In this document: in pieces, positions 20,170-28,895 of the stretch | Layout of the letters: every line of letters starts with the position of its first letter | How positions within the stretch are numbered: position 1 is the stretch's first letter | Assembly (NCBI GenBank): GCA_022508805.1 | Contig: JAFLUM010000004.1 | Span: 62,001-126,000 of the forward strand | Length of the DNA stretch: 64,000 nt | Direction of reading: 5' to 3' | Origin: Oscillospiraceae bacterium | GTDB lineage: Bacteria > Bacillota > Clostridia > Oscillospirales > Acutalibacteraceae | Notes under the pieces: model-generated | Told to the model about the DNA's origin: nothing | The model's database searches: none | What the model saw: only the letters and a program-made list of their open reading frames with translations | Program-made: the position numbers and the translations under genes

Positions 20170-20631
20170 ATGAAAAGGATGGTATTATTTTTAACAGTCA
20201 TATCGATGATGATAGGTGTGAGCGGCTGCAGCAAATACGAAAACGAGATGCTCACTGATAACAAAGCTGATTTTACCGCCGTTGCAGAATTCGCCCGTTC
20301 CTATTATGAAGAGCACAGAATTGATGACAGCGATCATATAGCGATCGATTTTTATGACGGCACACTTCGTGATCTTACAAATGATACCATTATCGAAGAT
20401 GTCTCTGACGATATATATGAGTCAGTGGGAATTATAAGCAGTGAATTTGACTTTCTGTGGGTAAATGATACATATGTGATATTTTGGGAGGACGAGACAA
20501 AATATTACGGTTTACTTTGGTCTGAATCGACACAAAAGGCTATTTCATCGGTCAAAGAGTGGTACGGCGAAATGGATTACCACAAGCTTGAAGCAAATTG
20601 GTATGAGATAGGCGCTTTGGACAGTATATAG
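20170..20631 (+). CDS. Putative lipoprotein of unknown function
   Basis: MKRMVLFLTVISMMIGVSGCSKYE lipobox VSGC. Confidence 0.6.
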   Translation: MKRMVLFLTVISMMIGVSGCSKYENEMLTDNKADFTAVAEFARSYYEEHRIDDSDHIAIDFYDGTLRDLTNDTIIEDVSDDIYESVGIISSEFDFLWVNDTYVIFWEDETKYYGLLWSESTQKAISSVKEWYGEMDYHKLEANWYEIGALDSI

Positions 20632-20640
20632 ACACTATGT

Positions 20641-20710
20641 AGCAACAATATCTACGGCGGCGGGGAGAAATCCCTGCCGCCGTTTTTGTTTATATGACAT
20701 TTTTACGAGC
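20641..20710 (+). repeat. Copy A of dispersed ~70-bp hairpin repeat/terminator
   Basis: agcaacaatatctaCGGCGGCGGGGAGAAATCCCTGCCGCCGtttttgtttatatgacatttttacgag; homologous to copies at 21963 and 24388. Confidence 0.65.
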
Positions 20711-20792
20711 ACTGCAAAACCAGCTGAGAATGTCACCGCCGCGCACGCGCTGTAACACAACTACCAGTTGAATATATTAGAATTTACCTCGA

Positions 20793-20821
20793 TTGATTTT
20801 TTGAAATAAGCGCGGTATTAT
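20793..20821 (+). promoter_or_regulatory. Predicted promoter TTGATT-N17-TATTAT
   Basis: Upstream of the XRE-TPR gene. Confidence 0.5.
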
Positions 20822-20880
20822 AAGGATGAAAGGGCGCCTTAACAAAATAAATTCAAAAAATCTGATAGGAGAAACAACCA

Positions 20881-21918
20881 ATGTTAGGAAAAAATATTAA
20901 ACAGCTCAGACAGGAAAAGCATGTTAAACAGGAAACGCTGGCTGAGGCTATAGGTGTGAGTGCTCAGGCGGTGTCCAAATGGGAGACCGGTGCCAGCGAG
21001 CCGGACATCTCTCTGCTGCCGAAGCTGGCAGGTTATTTCGGTGTCAGTATTGACGAGCTTTTCGAGGTGCCTCATGCTGAAGAGATGGAGCGCATCAGAA
21101 ATATGCTTTATGCAGAACGACGCATCAACCCGAAGACTTTTGACCGTTCAGTGGAGTATCTCGAACGCAGGATAAAGGATGGACCGGATGATGCAGAGGT
21201 CCTCACCGCGCTTGCCGCGCTATATAACCATCGCGCACACAGTGACCATGAGACCGCGTCTTACTATGCTCAGCGTGCGTTGGAGTGTGACACAAAAAAC
21301 GACAATGATAGCTGGAATACGTGGAAAGAATACCGTGAGGCAAACAACGCTCCATGCGGCGACGAATGGTTCGATAACCACTTCAGCGTTATTCGCTACC
21401 TGGAGGGTTTTCTTGCTAAGCAACCCGAAAACCGCACCGCGTTGCTGTCGCTCATCGAATGTCTGCTGTCCGATTACCGATACACCGAGGCAGAGCAATA
21501 CATTGAACACTTAAAAGGAGACTATGCCTATCTGTGCTACCGCGGGAAACTGGCATTTGAAAAAGGAGACCGTACTGCGGCACAGGAGTATTGGGAGCAG
21601 GCTGTGGTAAAATATCCAAAAGTTTGGCAGACGTACGATCATCTTGGCGAGGGATATCGTAGGCTGGGTATGCCGGAAAAAGCACTGGAAGCATTTGAGC
21701 GCTCCTTCACCGTTCAGGAAGCACCTCATTGCACCGACGGCTTATTCGCCAAGGCGCAGATCCACGAGCAGCTCGGTGACTATGATTCCGCGATAGAGGA
21801 ATATCGCCGCATCATTGCGCATCTGCGTGGGGAGCATGGCATCACCGACGGTGAAGAGATCGACTATGAGCTGCGCGAGATTGAGCGATTGAAACAACTC
21901 GCCGGAAAAAATGAATAA
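20881..21918 (+). CDS. XRE-family regulator with C-terminal TPR repeats
   Basis: MLGKNIKQLRQEKHVKQETLAEAIGVSAQAVSKWETGASEPDISLLPKLAGYFGVSIDELF, then TPR-like helices. Confidence 0.9.
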   Translation: MLGKNIKQLRQEKHVKQETLAEAIGVSAQAVSKWETGASEPDISLLPKLAGYFGVSIDELFEVPHAEEMERIRNMLYAERRINPKTFDRSVEYLERRIKDGPDDAEVLTALAALYNHRAHSDHETASYYAQRALECDTKNDNDSWNTWKEYREANNAPCGDEWFDNHFSVIRYLEGFLAKQPENRTALLSLIECLLSDYRYTEAEQYIEHLKGDYAYLCYRGKLAFEKGDRTAAQEYWEQAVVKYPKVWQTYDHLGEGYRRLGMPEKALEAFERSFTVQEAPHCTDGLFAKAQIHEQLGDYDSAIEEYRRIIAHLRGEHGITDGEEIDYELREIERLKQLAGKNE

Positions 21919-21962
21919 ATAGATAATTTAAAAAATCAAAAGACACACAGATAAAGTTTGCA

Positions 21963-22030
21963 AGTAACAAAATATTCGGCGGCGGGAGAAATCTCTGTCG
22001 CCGTTTGTTCATTTGTGACATTTTTCGAGT
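21963..22030 (+). repeat. Copy B of dispersed ~70-bp hairpin repeat/terminator
   Basis: agtaacaaaatattCGGCGGCGGGAGAAATCTCTGTCGCCGtttgttcatttgtgacatttttcgag. Confidence 0.65.
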
Positions 22031-22151
22031 GTGATATACCATATTTTTATACTATGATTTTAATTGATTTTTTTGTGTCACTATTGTATAATTGAAATGT
22101 TTTTTTGAAACGGAAAAACAGATATTTTTTGCTAAGAAAGGTCGTCTTACT

Positions 22152-23558
22152 ATGAGCGGTATTTTCGGTGTTGCTTCCAAATCGGATTGCGTTTTTGATT
22201 TATTTTTCGGTATTGACTATCATTCCCATCTCGGCACTCGGCGTGGCGGAATGGCAGTCCATGGCAAGGACGGCTTTGACCGTGCCATACACAATATCGA
22301 AAACGCCCCTTTCCGCACTAAGTTTGAGAAAGATTTGACGGAATTAAAGGGCAATCTCGGTATCGGCTGTATTTCGGACAGTGAACCGCAACCGCTGCTT
22401 GTCCGTTCCCACCTTGGCAGTTTTGCTATTACTACGGTCGGACGAATCAACAATATGGAAGAGCTGACCGACAGTGCCTTCAAGAACGGAAAAACGCATT
22501 TCCTTGAAATGAGCGGCGGAAACGTAAATGCCACTGAGCTGGTTGCCGCTCTGATAAATCAGAAAAATGACATTGTCGAGGGTATTCGTTTTGCACAGGA
22601 ATCCATCGACGGTTCAATGTCCATGCTGGTTATGACCTCTGAAGGTATTTATGCCGCCCGTGATTATAAAGGACGTACTCCCCTGACGATCGGTCAAAAA
22701 GAGGACGGTTACTGCGTTTCGTTTGAAAGCTTTGCCTACATAAATTTAGGATACACTGATTATCGGGAGTTAAAGCCTGCCGAAATTGCGTTTATTACGC
22801 CTGAGGGCGTTAAAACCGTAGCCGCGCCGAAAGAAGAAATGAGGATCTGCTCATTTTTGTGGATCTATTACGGATATCCCACCTCTAATTATGAAGGCGT
22901 TAACGTTGAGGATATGCGTTACCGTTGCGGTGCCGCATTAGCTCGCCGTGACAGCGTGAAACCCGATGTGGTCGCAGGCGTACCCGACTCGGGAACGGCT
23001 CACGCCATCGGCTATGCCAATGAATCGGGCATTCCTTTCTCCCGTCCCTTTATAAAATATACGCCCACCTGGCCCCGTTCCTTTATGCCCACACATCAGA
23101 GTCAGCGTAATCTTATCGCCAGAATGAAGCTGGTTCCCGTAAGCGAGCTCATTCACGGTAAAAAGCTGCTGCTCATTGACGATTCCATTGTCCGCGGCAC
23201 TCAAATGAGAGAAACGACTGAGTTATTATATAAAAGCGGCGCCAAAGAGGTGCATATCCGTCCGGCTTGTCCTCCCCTTCTGTTTGGCTGTAAATATTTG
23301 AATTTTTCCCGTTCAAGTTCTGAATTGGACCTTATCACACGGCGGATAATTCAAGACCGTGAGGGTCCCAATGTAAGCGAAAAGGTTTTGGCTGATTATG
23401 CCGATCCCGACAGCCGTAATTATGCAGAAATGGTAAGCGAAATCGGAAAACAGCTCAATTTCACTTCCCTTAATTTCCACCGTTTGGATGATATGATCGA
23501 ATCGGTGGGCATTTCCCCCTGCAAGCTCTGCACGTACTGTTGGAACGGCAAAGAATAA
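22152..23558 (+). CDS. Amidophosphoribosyltransferase-family (PurF-like) protein with degenerate glutaminase site
   Basis: MSGIFGVASKSDCVFDLFFGIDYHSHLGTRRGGMAVHG; PRPP loop LLIDDSIVRGTQ; C-term CKLCTYCWNGKE. Confidence 0.85.
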   Translation: MSGIFGVASKSDCVFDLFFGIDYHSHLGTRRGGMAVHGKDGFDRAIHNIENAPFRTKFEKDLTELKGNLGIGCISDSEPQPLLVRSHLGSFAITTVGRINNMEELTDSAFKNGKTHFLEMSGGNVNATELVAALINQKNDIVEGIRFAQESIDGSMSMLVMTSEGIYAARDYKGRTPLTIGQKEDGYCVSFESFAYINLGYTDYRELKPAEIAFITPEGVKTVAAPKEEMRICSFLWIYYGYPTSNYEGVNVEDMRYRCGAALARRDSVKPDVVAGVPDSGTAHAIGYANESGIPFSRPFIKYTPTWPRSFMPTHQSQRNLIARMKLVPVSELIHGKKLLLIDDSIVRGTQMRETTELLYKSGAKEVHIRPACPPLLFGCKYLNFSRSSSELDLITRRIIQDREGPNVSEKVLADYADPDSRNYAEMVSEIGKQLNFTSLNFHRLDDMIESVGISPCKLCTYCWNGKE

Positions 23559-23568
23559 GACGACAGAC

Positions 23569-23609
23569 ATCAGAGAGAAATCAAGATTTAAACTTGATTT
23601 TTCTCTGAT
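23569..23609. terminator. Bidirectional-type terminator hairpin
   Basis: ATCAGAGAGAAATCAAG-atttaaa-CTTGATTTTTCTCTGAT. Confidence 0.75.
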
Positions 23610-23650
23610 TTTATGATATATTATTAAAAAATAAATCATAGATAATCAAC

Positions 23651-23748
23651 GACACATGTGGCATCTTACGATGCGTAAATCTGATTACGGTACGGATTTA
23701 ATGCATGTGTCTTTTATTTTTAGGCACATGCACGGCGTGTGTTTTTTT
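23651..23748 (+). ncRNA. Candidate structured 5' leader (three-way junction plus alternative hairpin)
   Basis: P1 GACACATG(23651-23658)/CATGTGTC(23704-23711); P2 GCATC-TTAC-GATGC(23661-23674); P3 TAAATCTG(23676-23683)/CGGATTTA(23693-23700). Alternative helix TGCATGTGTC(23702-23711)/GGCACATGCA(23723-23732), then a T-run. Confidence 0.5.
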
Positions 23749-23772
23749 GTTTATCTAAAAAGGAGAATATTT

Positions 23773-24360
23773 ATGCCGAGAAACCAATTTCAAAGAATGA
23801 TTTTTGCCTTTATCACGGTTGTGATAACCGTGCATGCTTATGTGTTTTACAGCCTTTATGTTATTCACGGAAATATGTTTATGAGCCTTACCGGAGAAAC
23901 AAGTGTGATTGCCGCTATCAACAAAATGGGCGGTGTCTCGGTGTTCGGAACCCCTGTGCCGATTTGGGCAGTAATACTGATTGAGTTTGTATTAGCTTTT
24001 ACTCTTGAAAATCTTCTGGGGTCCCCCCTCTCCTTTAGGCTTGCCTGCAAAAATTTCGACCCACGCACGACACATCCCGTTCTTTTTGAAACGGCAATTA
24101 TTTGTGCAACTGTCGGTATTATGTGTCCCGCAATGAGTTTTATCGCCGCTTTTCTTTACTATAACTATCAAGCAGGCTTTAATATGTGGACATTGCTTGC
24201 GGAGTGGCTTAAGCTTGTATGCTTCAATTTCCCCTTTGCATTCTTTACACAGTTATTTTTCATTCAGCCGTTTGTCAGAACAGTATTCAAGACTATATTT
24301 GCTAAAGATATCAAAGCACGAAACGGTAAAGAGAAAGAAGATCAAGCTGTTACAGTTTGA
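23773..24360 (+). CDS. DUF2798-like integral membrane protein
   Basis: MPRNQFQRMIFAFITVVITVHAYVFYSLYVI... WLKLVCFNFPFAFFTQLFFIQPFVRTVF; SD AAAAGGAG upstream of ATG 23773. Confidence 0.65.
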   Translation: MPRNQFQRMIFAFITVVITVHAYVFYSLYVIHGNMFMSLTGETSVIAAINKMGGVSVFGTPVPIWAVILIEFVLAFTLENLLGSPLSFRLACKNFDPRTTHPVLFETAIICATVGIMCPAMSFIAAFLYYNYQAGFNMWTLLAEWLKLVCFNFPFAFFTQLFFIQPFVRTVFKTIFAKDIKARNGKEKEDQAVTV

Positions 24361-24387
24361 TTTTTTTGAATAAATACGATTTACATT

Positions 24388-24460
24388 CAATATGTCCAAC
24401 TACGGCGGTGAGGAGAAATCCTTGCTGCCGTTTTTTTGCTTTTCTGTCAACTTTTTAAAA
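24388..24460 (+). repeat. Copy C of dispersed hairpin repeat/terminator
   Basis: caatatgtccaactaCGGCGGTGAGGAGAAATCCTTGCTGCCGtttttttgcttttctgtcaacttttt. Confidence 0.6.
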
Positions 24461-24467
24461 ATTTATA

Positions 24468-24496
24468 TTGACAAGTTTAGACTATCGTGATAGTAT
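24468..24496 (+). promoter_or_regulatory. Predicted promoter TTGACA-N17-TAGTAT of the blaI-like operon
   Basis: -35 at 24468-24473 and -10 at 24491-24496, overlapped by dyads. Confidence 0.75.
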
Positions 24497-24514
24497 AGAC
24501 TACAGAAATAGTCT
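24481..24514. promoter_or_regulatory. Two tandem BlaI/MecI-type operator dyads
   Basis: ACTATCgtGATAGT (24481-24494) and AGACTAcagaaaTAGTCT (24497-24514). Confidence 0.65.
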
Positions 24515-24525
24515 GGAGGTTCAAT

Positions 24526-24882
24526 ATGAGAGAAAAATTATTTGACAGTGAAGCTAAGGTAATGGAAATTATTTGGGATAAAGGTTCTATTTCTGCGAAG
24601 GAAATAAGCCTTATCGCCGCCGAGTCCATCGGCTGGAACAAAAACACGACCTACACGGTTATAAAAAAGTTGGAGGCAAAGGGTTTTATTCGCCGTGACG
24701 ACCCCGGTTTTATCTGCACACCGCTTGTATCCCGAGATGAAATGCAAAAGGTCGAGGTAAAATCCTTGCTTAACAAGGTATTCGGCGGATCGAGAAAAGC
24801 TTTATTTTCGGCGTTGCTTGAGGATGAAGAGTTATCCGAAAATGAAATCGACGAGCTTCATAAGCTTATCGACAAAGGGTGA
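24526..24882 (+). CDS. BlaI/MecI/CopY family transcriptional repressor
   Basis: LFDSEAKVMEIIWDKGSISAKEISLIAAESIGWNKNTTYTVIKKLEAKGFIRRDDPGFICTPLVSRDEMQ. Confidence 0.95.
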   Translation: MREKLFDSEAKVMEIIWDKGSISAKEISLIAAESIGWNKNTTYTVIKKLEAKGFIRRDDPGFICTPLVSRDEMQKVEVKSLLNKVFGGSRKALFSALLEDEELSENEIDELHKLIDKG

Positions 24883-25802
24883 CCATTATGTTCGGAGAAT
24901 TCTTTTACTGGATCTTCAACATGAGCATAATCGCTTCTTTTATGGGACTTATCGTTCTGCTGATAAGGCAAATGCGGGTGATTCCGCGAAGAATAGCGGT
25001 ATTTCTTTGGGCAGTCCCCTTTCTTCGTATGTGTATTCCCGTAGGGCTTAACAGCCCTTACAGCTTGATGTCGCTGATATCCCGTTTTACGACAAGAACC
25101 GTAACTGTATATCAGCCTGCCGACGAGATTTCCTTTTCGGTTACTAACAGTCTTATGGCTGCAAACAGCTATTTCCCAATCACATACAAGGTAAATCTTC
25201 TTGAAGATGTGTTTGCGGTGGCTTCGCTGATTTGGCTGACCGTGGCGTTGGCGATCATCATCGCGTTGGGAATTCTTTATTTCACGACTATGCACGAAAT
25301 TAATAGTGCAAAGCACTTGCGGGACAATGTTTATCTGTCAGAAAAGGTTCAAAGTCCTGCCGTATACGGGATATTTAAGCCAAAAATCATTCTTCCGTCC
25401 TCGTATGAGTCCGAAGATAATCGATATATCTTGAAGCACGAAAATACTCACATACGCCGCGGGGATAATTTGTGGAGAATATTGGCTTTTTTGATAGTTT
25501 CAATTCACTGGTTCAATCCCCTTTCTTGGATTTTCCTAAAGCTGTTTCTTACAGACCTTGAACTTGCCTGCGATGAATCGGCAATCACCAAATATGACGA
25601 AAAGCATAGAAAAGAATACGCTAAGGCATTAGTAGATATTGCCGAAAGTAAAAGCCTGTTTGCATCGGCTTTCGGCGGAGCGAAAATCAGGACACGTGTT
25701 GAGAATATTCTGTCGTATAAAAGAATGACATGGTTGTCATTATTTGGATTTTCGGTGTTGATATTGTCAGTAATAATTGTTTTGCTTACAAATGCTGAAT
25801 GA
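24879..25802 (+). CDS. M56 family (BlaR1/MecR1-like) membrane metallopeptidase without penicillin-sensor domain
   Basis: PAVYGIFKPKIILPSSYESEDNRYILKHENTHIRRGDNLWRIL (HEXXH), DLELACDESAI; ends at about 307 aa after a final TM. Confidence 0.9.
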   Translation: MTIMFGEFFYWIFNMSIIASFMGLIVLLIRQMRVIPRRIAVFLWAVPFLRMCIPVGLNSPYSLMSLISRFTTRTVTVYQPADEISFSVTNSLMAANSYFPITYKVNLLEDVFAVASLIWLTVALAIIIALGILYFTTMHEINSAKHLRDNVYLSEKVQSPAVYGIFKPKIILPSSYESEDNRYILKHENTHIRRGDNLWRILAFLIVSIHWFNPLSWIFLKLFLTDLELACDESAITKYDEKHRKEYAKALVDIAESKSLFASAFGGAKIRTRVENILSYKRMTWLSLFGFSVLILSVIIVLLTNAE

Positions 25803-25815
25803 AAGGGGCAGTATT

Positions 25816-26394
25816 ATGAAAAAAGCAGTTGTAATGCTGTTGAGTTTTCTGATTATCGGAACGTGCGCTTCCTGTGCAAAGGAGAACACGCTTTTTGACA
25901 GAATTTGCACGGCAGACGAAGCTTTGAAAGCGTCAAAGAAAGATTCGATAGTGGTTTTTGAGGACTTAAAATGCACCTCCGGAGATGAAATTTGGAACAA
26001 ATTCTACGAAACCGTCAGCAGAGGTGAATCGGCATCGGTTTTTTGCGCGCATTATTATACGCTTAATAAAGACAGTGTGAGTAAGGAGCTGTATGAAGTC
26101 GAAAAGGACCTGTACCCGATGCTGTTTTTCTATACGTTAGAGTACGATGGGGATACATTCACGGTCACAGTCAGGCAGAGCACGGAAAAAGAGACCGAAT
26201 ATGAGGAACAATTCAAGTATCTTATGCACTATACGGGCGATGCACCCGTATTGGCAAAATATGCATCGTATGATGATTATGTGCTTGTGGACGACCCGAC
26301 AGTCACACGGGAAGAAATAATGGCGGGAATTGTCAGCTCTCAGCCCGGCGTAGGCGCAAAGCACTGTTTTGTATATAAGAACACTTTTGATTAA
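25816..26394 (+). CDS. Putative lipoprotein, unknown function
   Basis: MKKAVVMLLSFLIIGTCASCAKEN lipobox; co-directional with the BlaI-M56 pair. Confidence 0.6.
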   Translation: MKKAVVMLLSFLIIGTCASCAKENTLFDRICTADEALKASKKDSIVVFEDLKCTSGDEIWNKFYETVSRGESASVFCAHYYTLNKDSVSKELYEVEKDLYPMLFFYTLEYDGDTFTVTVRQSTEKETEYEEQFKYLMHYTGDAPVLAKYASYDDYVLVDDPTVTREEIMAGIVSSQPGVGAKHCFVYKNTFD

Positions 26395-26406
26395 GGAGGA
26401 TCAACA

Positions 26407-27372
26407 ATGAACAAGAAAAATTTCCGTAGGTTTTATATTTTCTCGCTGATAGGCGTTGTTATTGTATCTGCTTATCCCATATATATGGGCGTTAAGGTCA
26501 TTGCGGAAATGGTGAAAAACGGTGCTGTTCCGATTGAAAGCTATCCGAAGTATGTCATACCTTACACGCCGATCGCAATAACGCTTATTTTGGGCGTGAT
26601 GCTGATTCCCCTGTTTCAACGGCTGTCTGAAAAACTGAGTTTTCTTTTCGGAGCGGTTTTTTCAATTGGAATTTTTTTCGTTGCCGAAAGACTGATGGAG
26701 ACAAAAATACTTGTACTGGCACAGGAAGCCGTTTTCCTTGAAAGCTGGCAGATGGGACTGTGCTATGTTCCGCCCGAACAGTTTGAGACCCGAACGTGGG
26801 AAGCAGTTGACGTTTTACTGGGAGGCTACAGTCCTGCATTTAAGCTCCACTTTTATCTGATTTCGGTGGTTCTTATAATATCCTTGCTCAACTGCTTTTA
26901 CGGCTTTGCCAAAATGATACGTTACGAAAATTACAAGAGGAAAAAGGCGCTGATACTTCAAAGTATTACAAGTCTTGCCTTTCTCGGAATGTGCATATGG
27001 GCTTGCTTTACGTCCTTTTACCGCACGGGTGAGCTCACCGTTTCCGCTGTATCGGCAGTGTTGATGGCGGTATTCTTTGCTTTGCTCGGTGTTACTATGG
27101 GTATTTTGGTCGGCTCATTTACACTGGGAAAGAAAAGCACGCTGTCGATACTGTTGCCGACAGCCATATCGGTTTTAACAACGCTCGCAATGTACATAGG
27201 TGAAATGATACTCTTGAGCGGTAACTTATACCGCTTTGGAGAGGGCTTCTTTTTCAACGGACTCACAGGGCTTGTTCTTGCACCTGCCGATTTGCTTATC
27301 ATACTCATTTCAGGCGTTGTTACGGCTTTTATATGTAAGACAGTAAATCGGAGCAAATCATCGGTAAAATAG
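26407..27372 (+). CDS. Integral membrane protein, unknown function
   Basis: MNKKNFRRFYIFSLIGVVIVSAYPIYMGVKVIAEMV... about 8 TM segments; AAGGAGG SD just upstream. Confidence 0.6.
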   Translation: MNKKNFRRFYIFSLIGVVIVSAYPIYMGVKVIAEMVKNGAVPIESYPKYVIPYTPIAITLILGVMLIPLFQRLSEKLSFLFGAVFSIGIFFVAERLMETKILVLAQEAVFLESWQMGLCYVPPEQFETRTWEAVDVLLGGYSPAFKLHFYLISVVLIISLLNCFYGFAKMIRYENYKRKKALILQSITSLAFLGMCIWACFTSFYRTGELTVSAVSAVLMAVFFALLGVTMGILVGSFTLGKKSTLSILLPTAISVLTTLAMYIGEMILLSGNLYRFGEGFFFNGLTGLVLAPADLLIILISGVVTAFICKTVNRSKSSVK

Positions 27373-27455
27373 AAGGATTTATGATTTCCGCATATTGAAA
27401 TCCCGCATAATGTCGTATATAATTATATTATACTGAAAAAATATGTGGGGTTTTT

Positions 27456-28328
27456 ATGAGAAAAATTATTAAATTTCTTAAAACAGACGGTCGGGATGTT
27501 GCCGTTAATCTTGTCGGCTGTGTTATTGTGGGTATCAGCTTTTCGTTTTTTACATATCCAAACAACATAGTCTCCGGCGGACTTACGGGTATATCGCAAA
27601 TAATAAATCTGCTTACAGGTTCCCCCGTAGGTATACTTATTATTGTGATGAATATACCTCTGTTTGCAGTCGCGTGGAAAAAGTTCGGACTGCGGTTTAT
27701 TATCTATTCTCTTATCGGTATGGTCGGCTCCAGCGTGGCGATAGATCTTTTTAATCTGCTTAATATTTCGCTTACCGACGATATTCTTTTGGCGGCAGTA
27801 TACGGCGGTCTTTTAAGAGGACTGGGATACGGGCTTATATTCACCTCCGGCGGCACCAGCGGCGGAACGGATATTGTTTCCCGTATGTTGCGCCGAAAAT
27901 ATGCCTTTATTCCGTTGGGCACTATCGGTCTTGTGCTTGACGTTATAGTTGTTGCGGCCTTTGCTATCATTTTCAAAAGAATGGATGCGGCAATGTATAC
28001 CATCATCACAATATTTGTTGCTTCGCGTATGATAAATCTGTTGCTCTACGGCACGGCAAACTCAAGTATTTGCTACATTATCACCACCTCGCCGCACGAT
28101 ATTGCAAATCAAATCAGTAAAAGTCTTCGTCGCGGAGCAACGCTCTTAAAGGGTGAAGGCGCATACAGCGGTGATGAGCGCGACGTGGTGCTGTGCGCCG
28201 TAAAGCGGCATCAGATCCCCACACTGAAAAGAGTCGTTTCAAGTATTGATAAAAATGCATTTGTTATTGTCACTCAGTCCCATGAGGTGTTCGGGCAGAA
28301 CTTCCAGAACATAGAGAAAATTGATTGA
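27456..28328 (+). CDS. YitT family membrane protein (DUF161/DUF2179)
   Basis: NLVGCVIVGISFSFFTYPNNIVSGGLTGISQIIN; FTSGGTSGGTDIVSRMLRRKY. Confidence 0.9.
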   Translation: MRKIIKFLKTDGRDVAVNLVGCVIVGISFSFFTYPNNIVSGGLTGISQIINLLTGSPVGILIIVMNIPLFAVAWKKFGLRFIIYSLIGMVGSSVAIDLFNLLNISLTDDILLAAVYGGLLRGLGYGLIFTSGGTSGGTDIVSRMLRRKYAFIPLGTIGLVLDVIVVAAFAIIFKRMDAAMYTIITIFVASRMINLLLYGTANSSICYIITTSPHDIANQISKSLRRGATLLKGEGAYSGDERDVVLCAVKRHQIPTLKRVVSSIDKNAFVIVTQSHEVFGQNFQNIEKID

Positions 28329-28503
28329 TAAACTGACAACGCGGCAGGGAAAACCCCTTGCCGCCTAAATTTATTGTAATATTGCTTGATAATTTGTAGA
28401 TATTGGAGTACAATTTATTTTTGTAAAATAAATTTAGATAAACTCTTGTTTGCAATTTAGGAATGATATCTGCAACAAGAAATAATTAGGGAGCTGTTAT
28501 AAT

Positions 28504-28764
28504 ATGGATTACACCTACAAAACAAAAGGCACATGCTCAATGGAAATCACTTTTCACATAGACGGTGACGTTATCACCGATGTAAAATTTCTCGGCGGAT
28601 GTAACGGAAATCTTAAAGCCATCGGAAAGCTCGTTGAAGGCTTGACTGTAGATGAAATTGAAAACAAGCTGAAGGGTAACACCTGCGGACTCCGTCCCAC
28701 CTCCTGCGCCGATCAGCTTGCTATTGCTGTAAGAGAAGCGTATGAGGCACAAAAAACTGCATAA
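28504..28764 (+). CDS. TIGR03905 family TSCPD domain protein
   Basis: YKTKGTCSMEITFHIDGDVITDVKFLGGCNGNLKAIGKLVEG ... CGLRPTSCADQLAIAVREA. Confidence 0.88.
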   Translation: MDYTYKTKGTCSMEITFHIDGDVITDVKFLGGCNGNLKAIGKLVEGLTVDEIENKLKGNTCGLRPTSCADQLAIAVREAYEAQKTA

Positions 28765-28796
28765 TAAATGCCTCGCCGATAAACAGAATATTTTGC

Positions 28797-28827
28797 AACC
28801 GCTTTACAATGAGTAAGGCGGTTTTTT
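28797..28827 (+). terminator. Intrinsic terminator
   Basis: AACCGCTTTACaatgaGTAAGGCGGTTTTTT. Confidence 0.85.
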
Positions 28828-28895
28828 ATTGAAAATTTGCTGTTTTTTTGGTAACATACATAATTGAAATTTGATTATTTTAAGGCGGTGTAAAT

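Noticed and set aside
23651-23772. The 23656 ORF start giving a 39-aa N-terminal extension on the DUF2798-like protein
   Set aside because: The extension has no membrane-protein character and lacks a good SD; ATG 23773 has AAAAGGAG at ideal spacing.
28330-28368. GCGGCAGGGaaaaCCCCTTGCCGC after the YitT gene as a fourth copy of the dispersed repeat
   Set aside because: Only the stem resembles the others; the GAGAAATC loop and flanks are not shared, so it is treated as an ordinary terminator-like hairpin.
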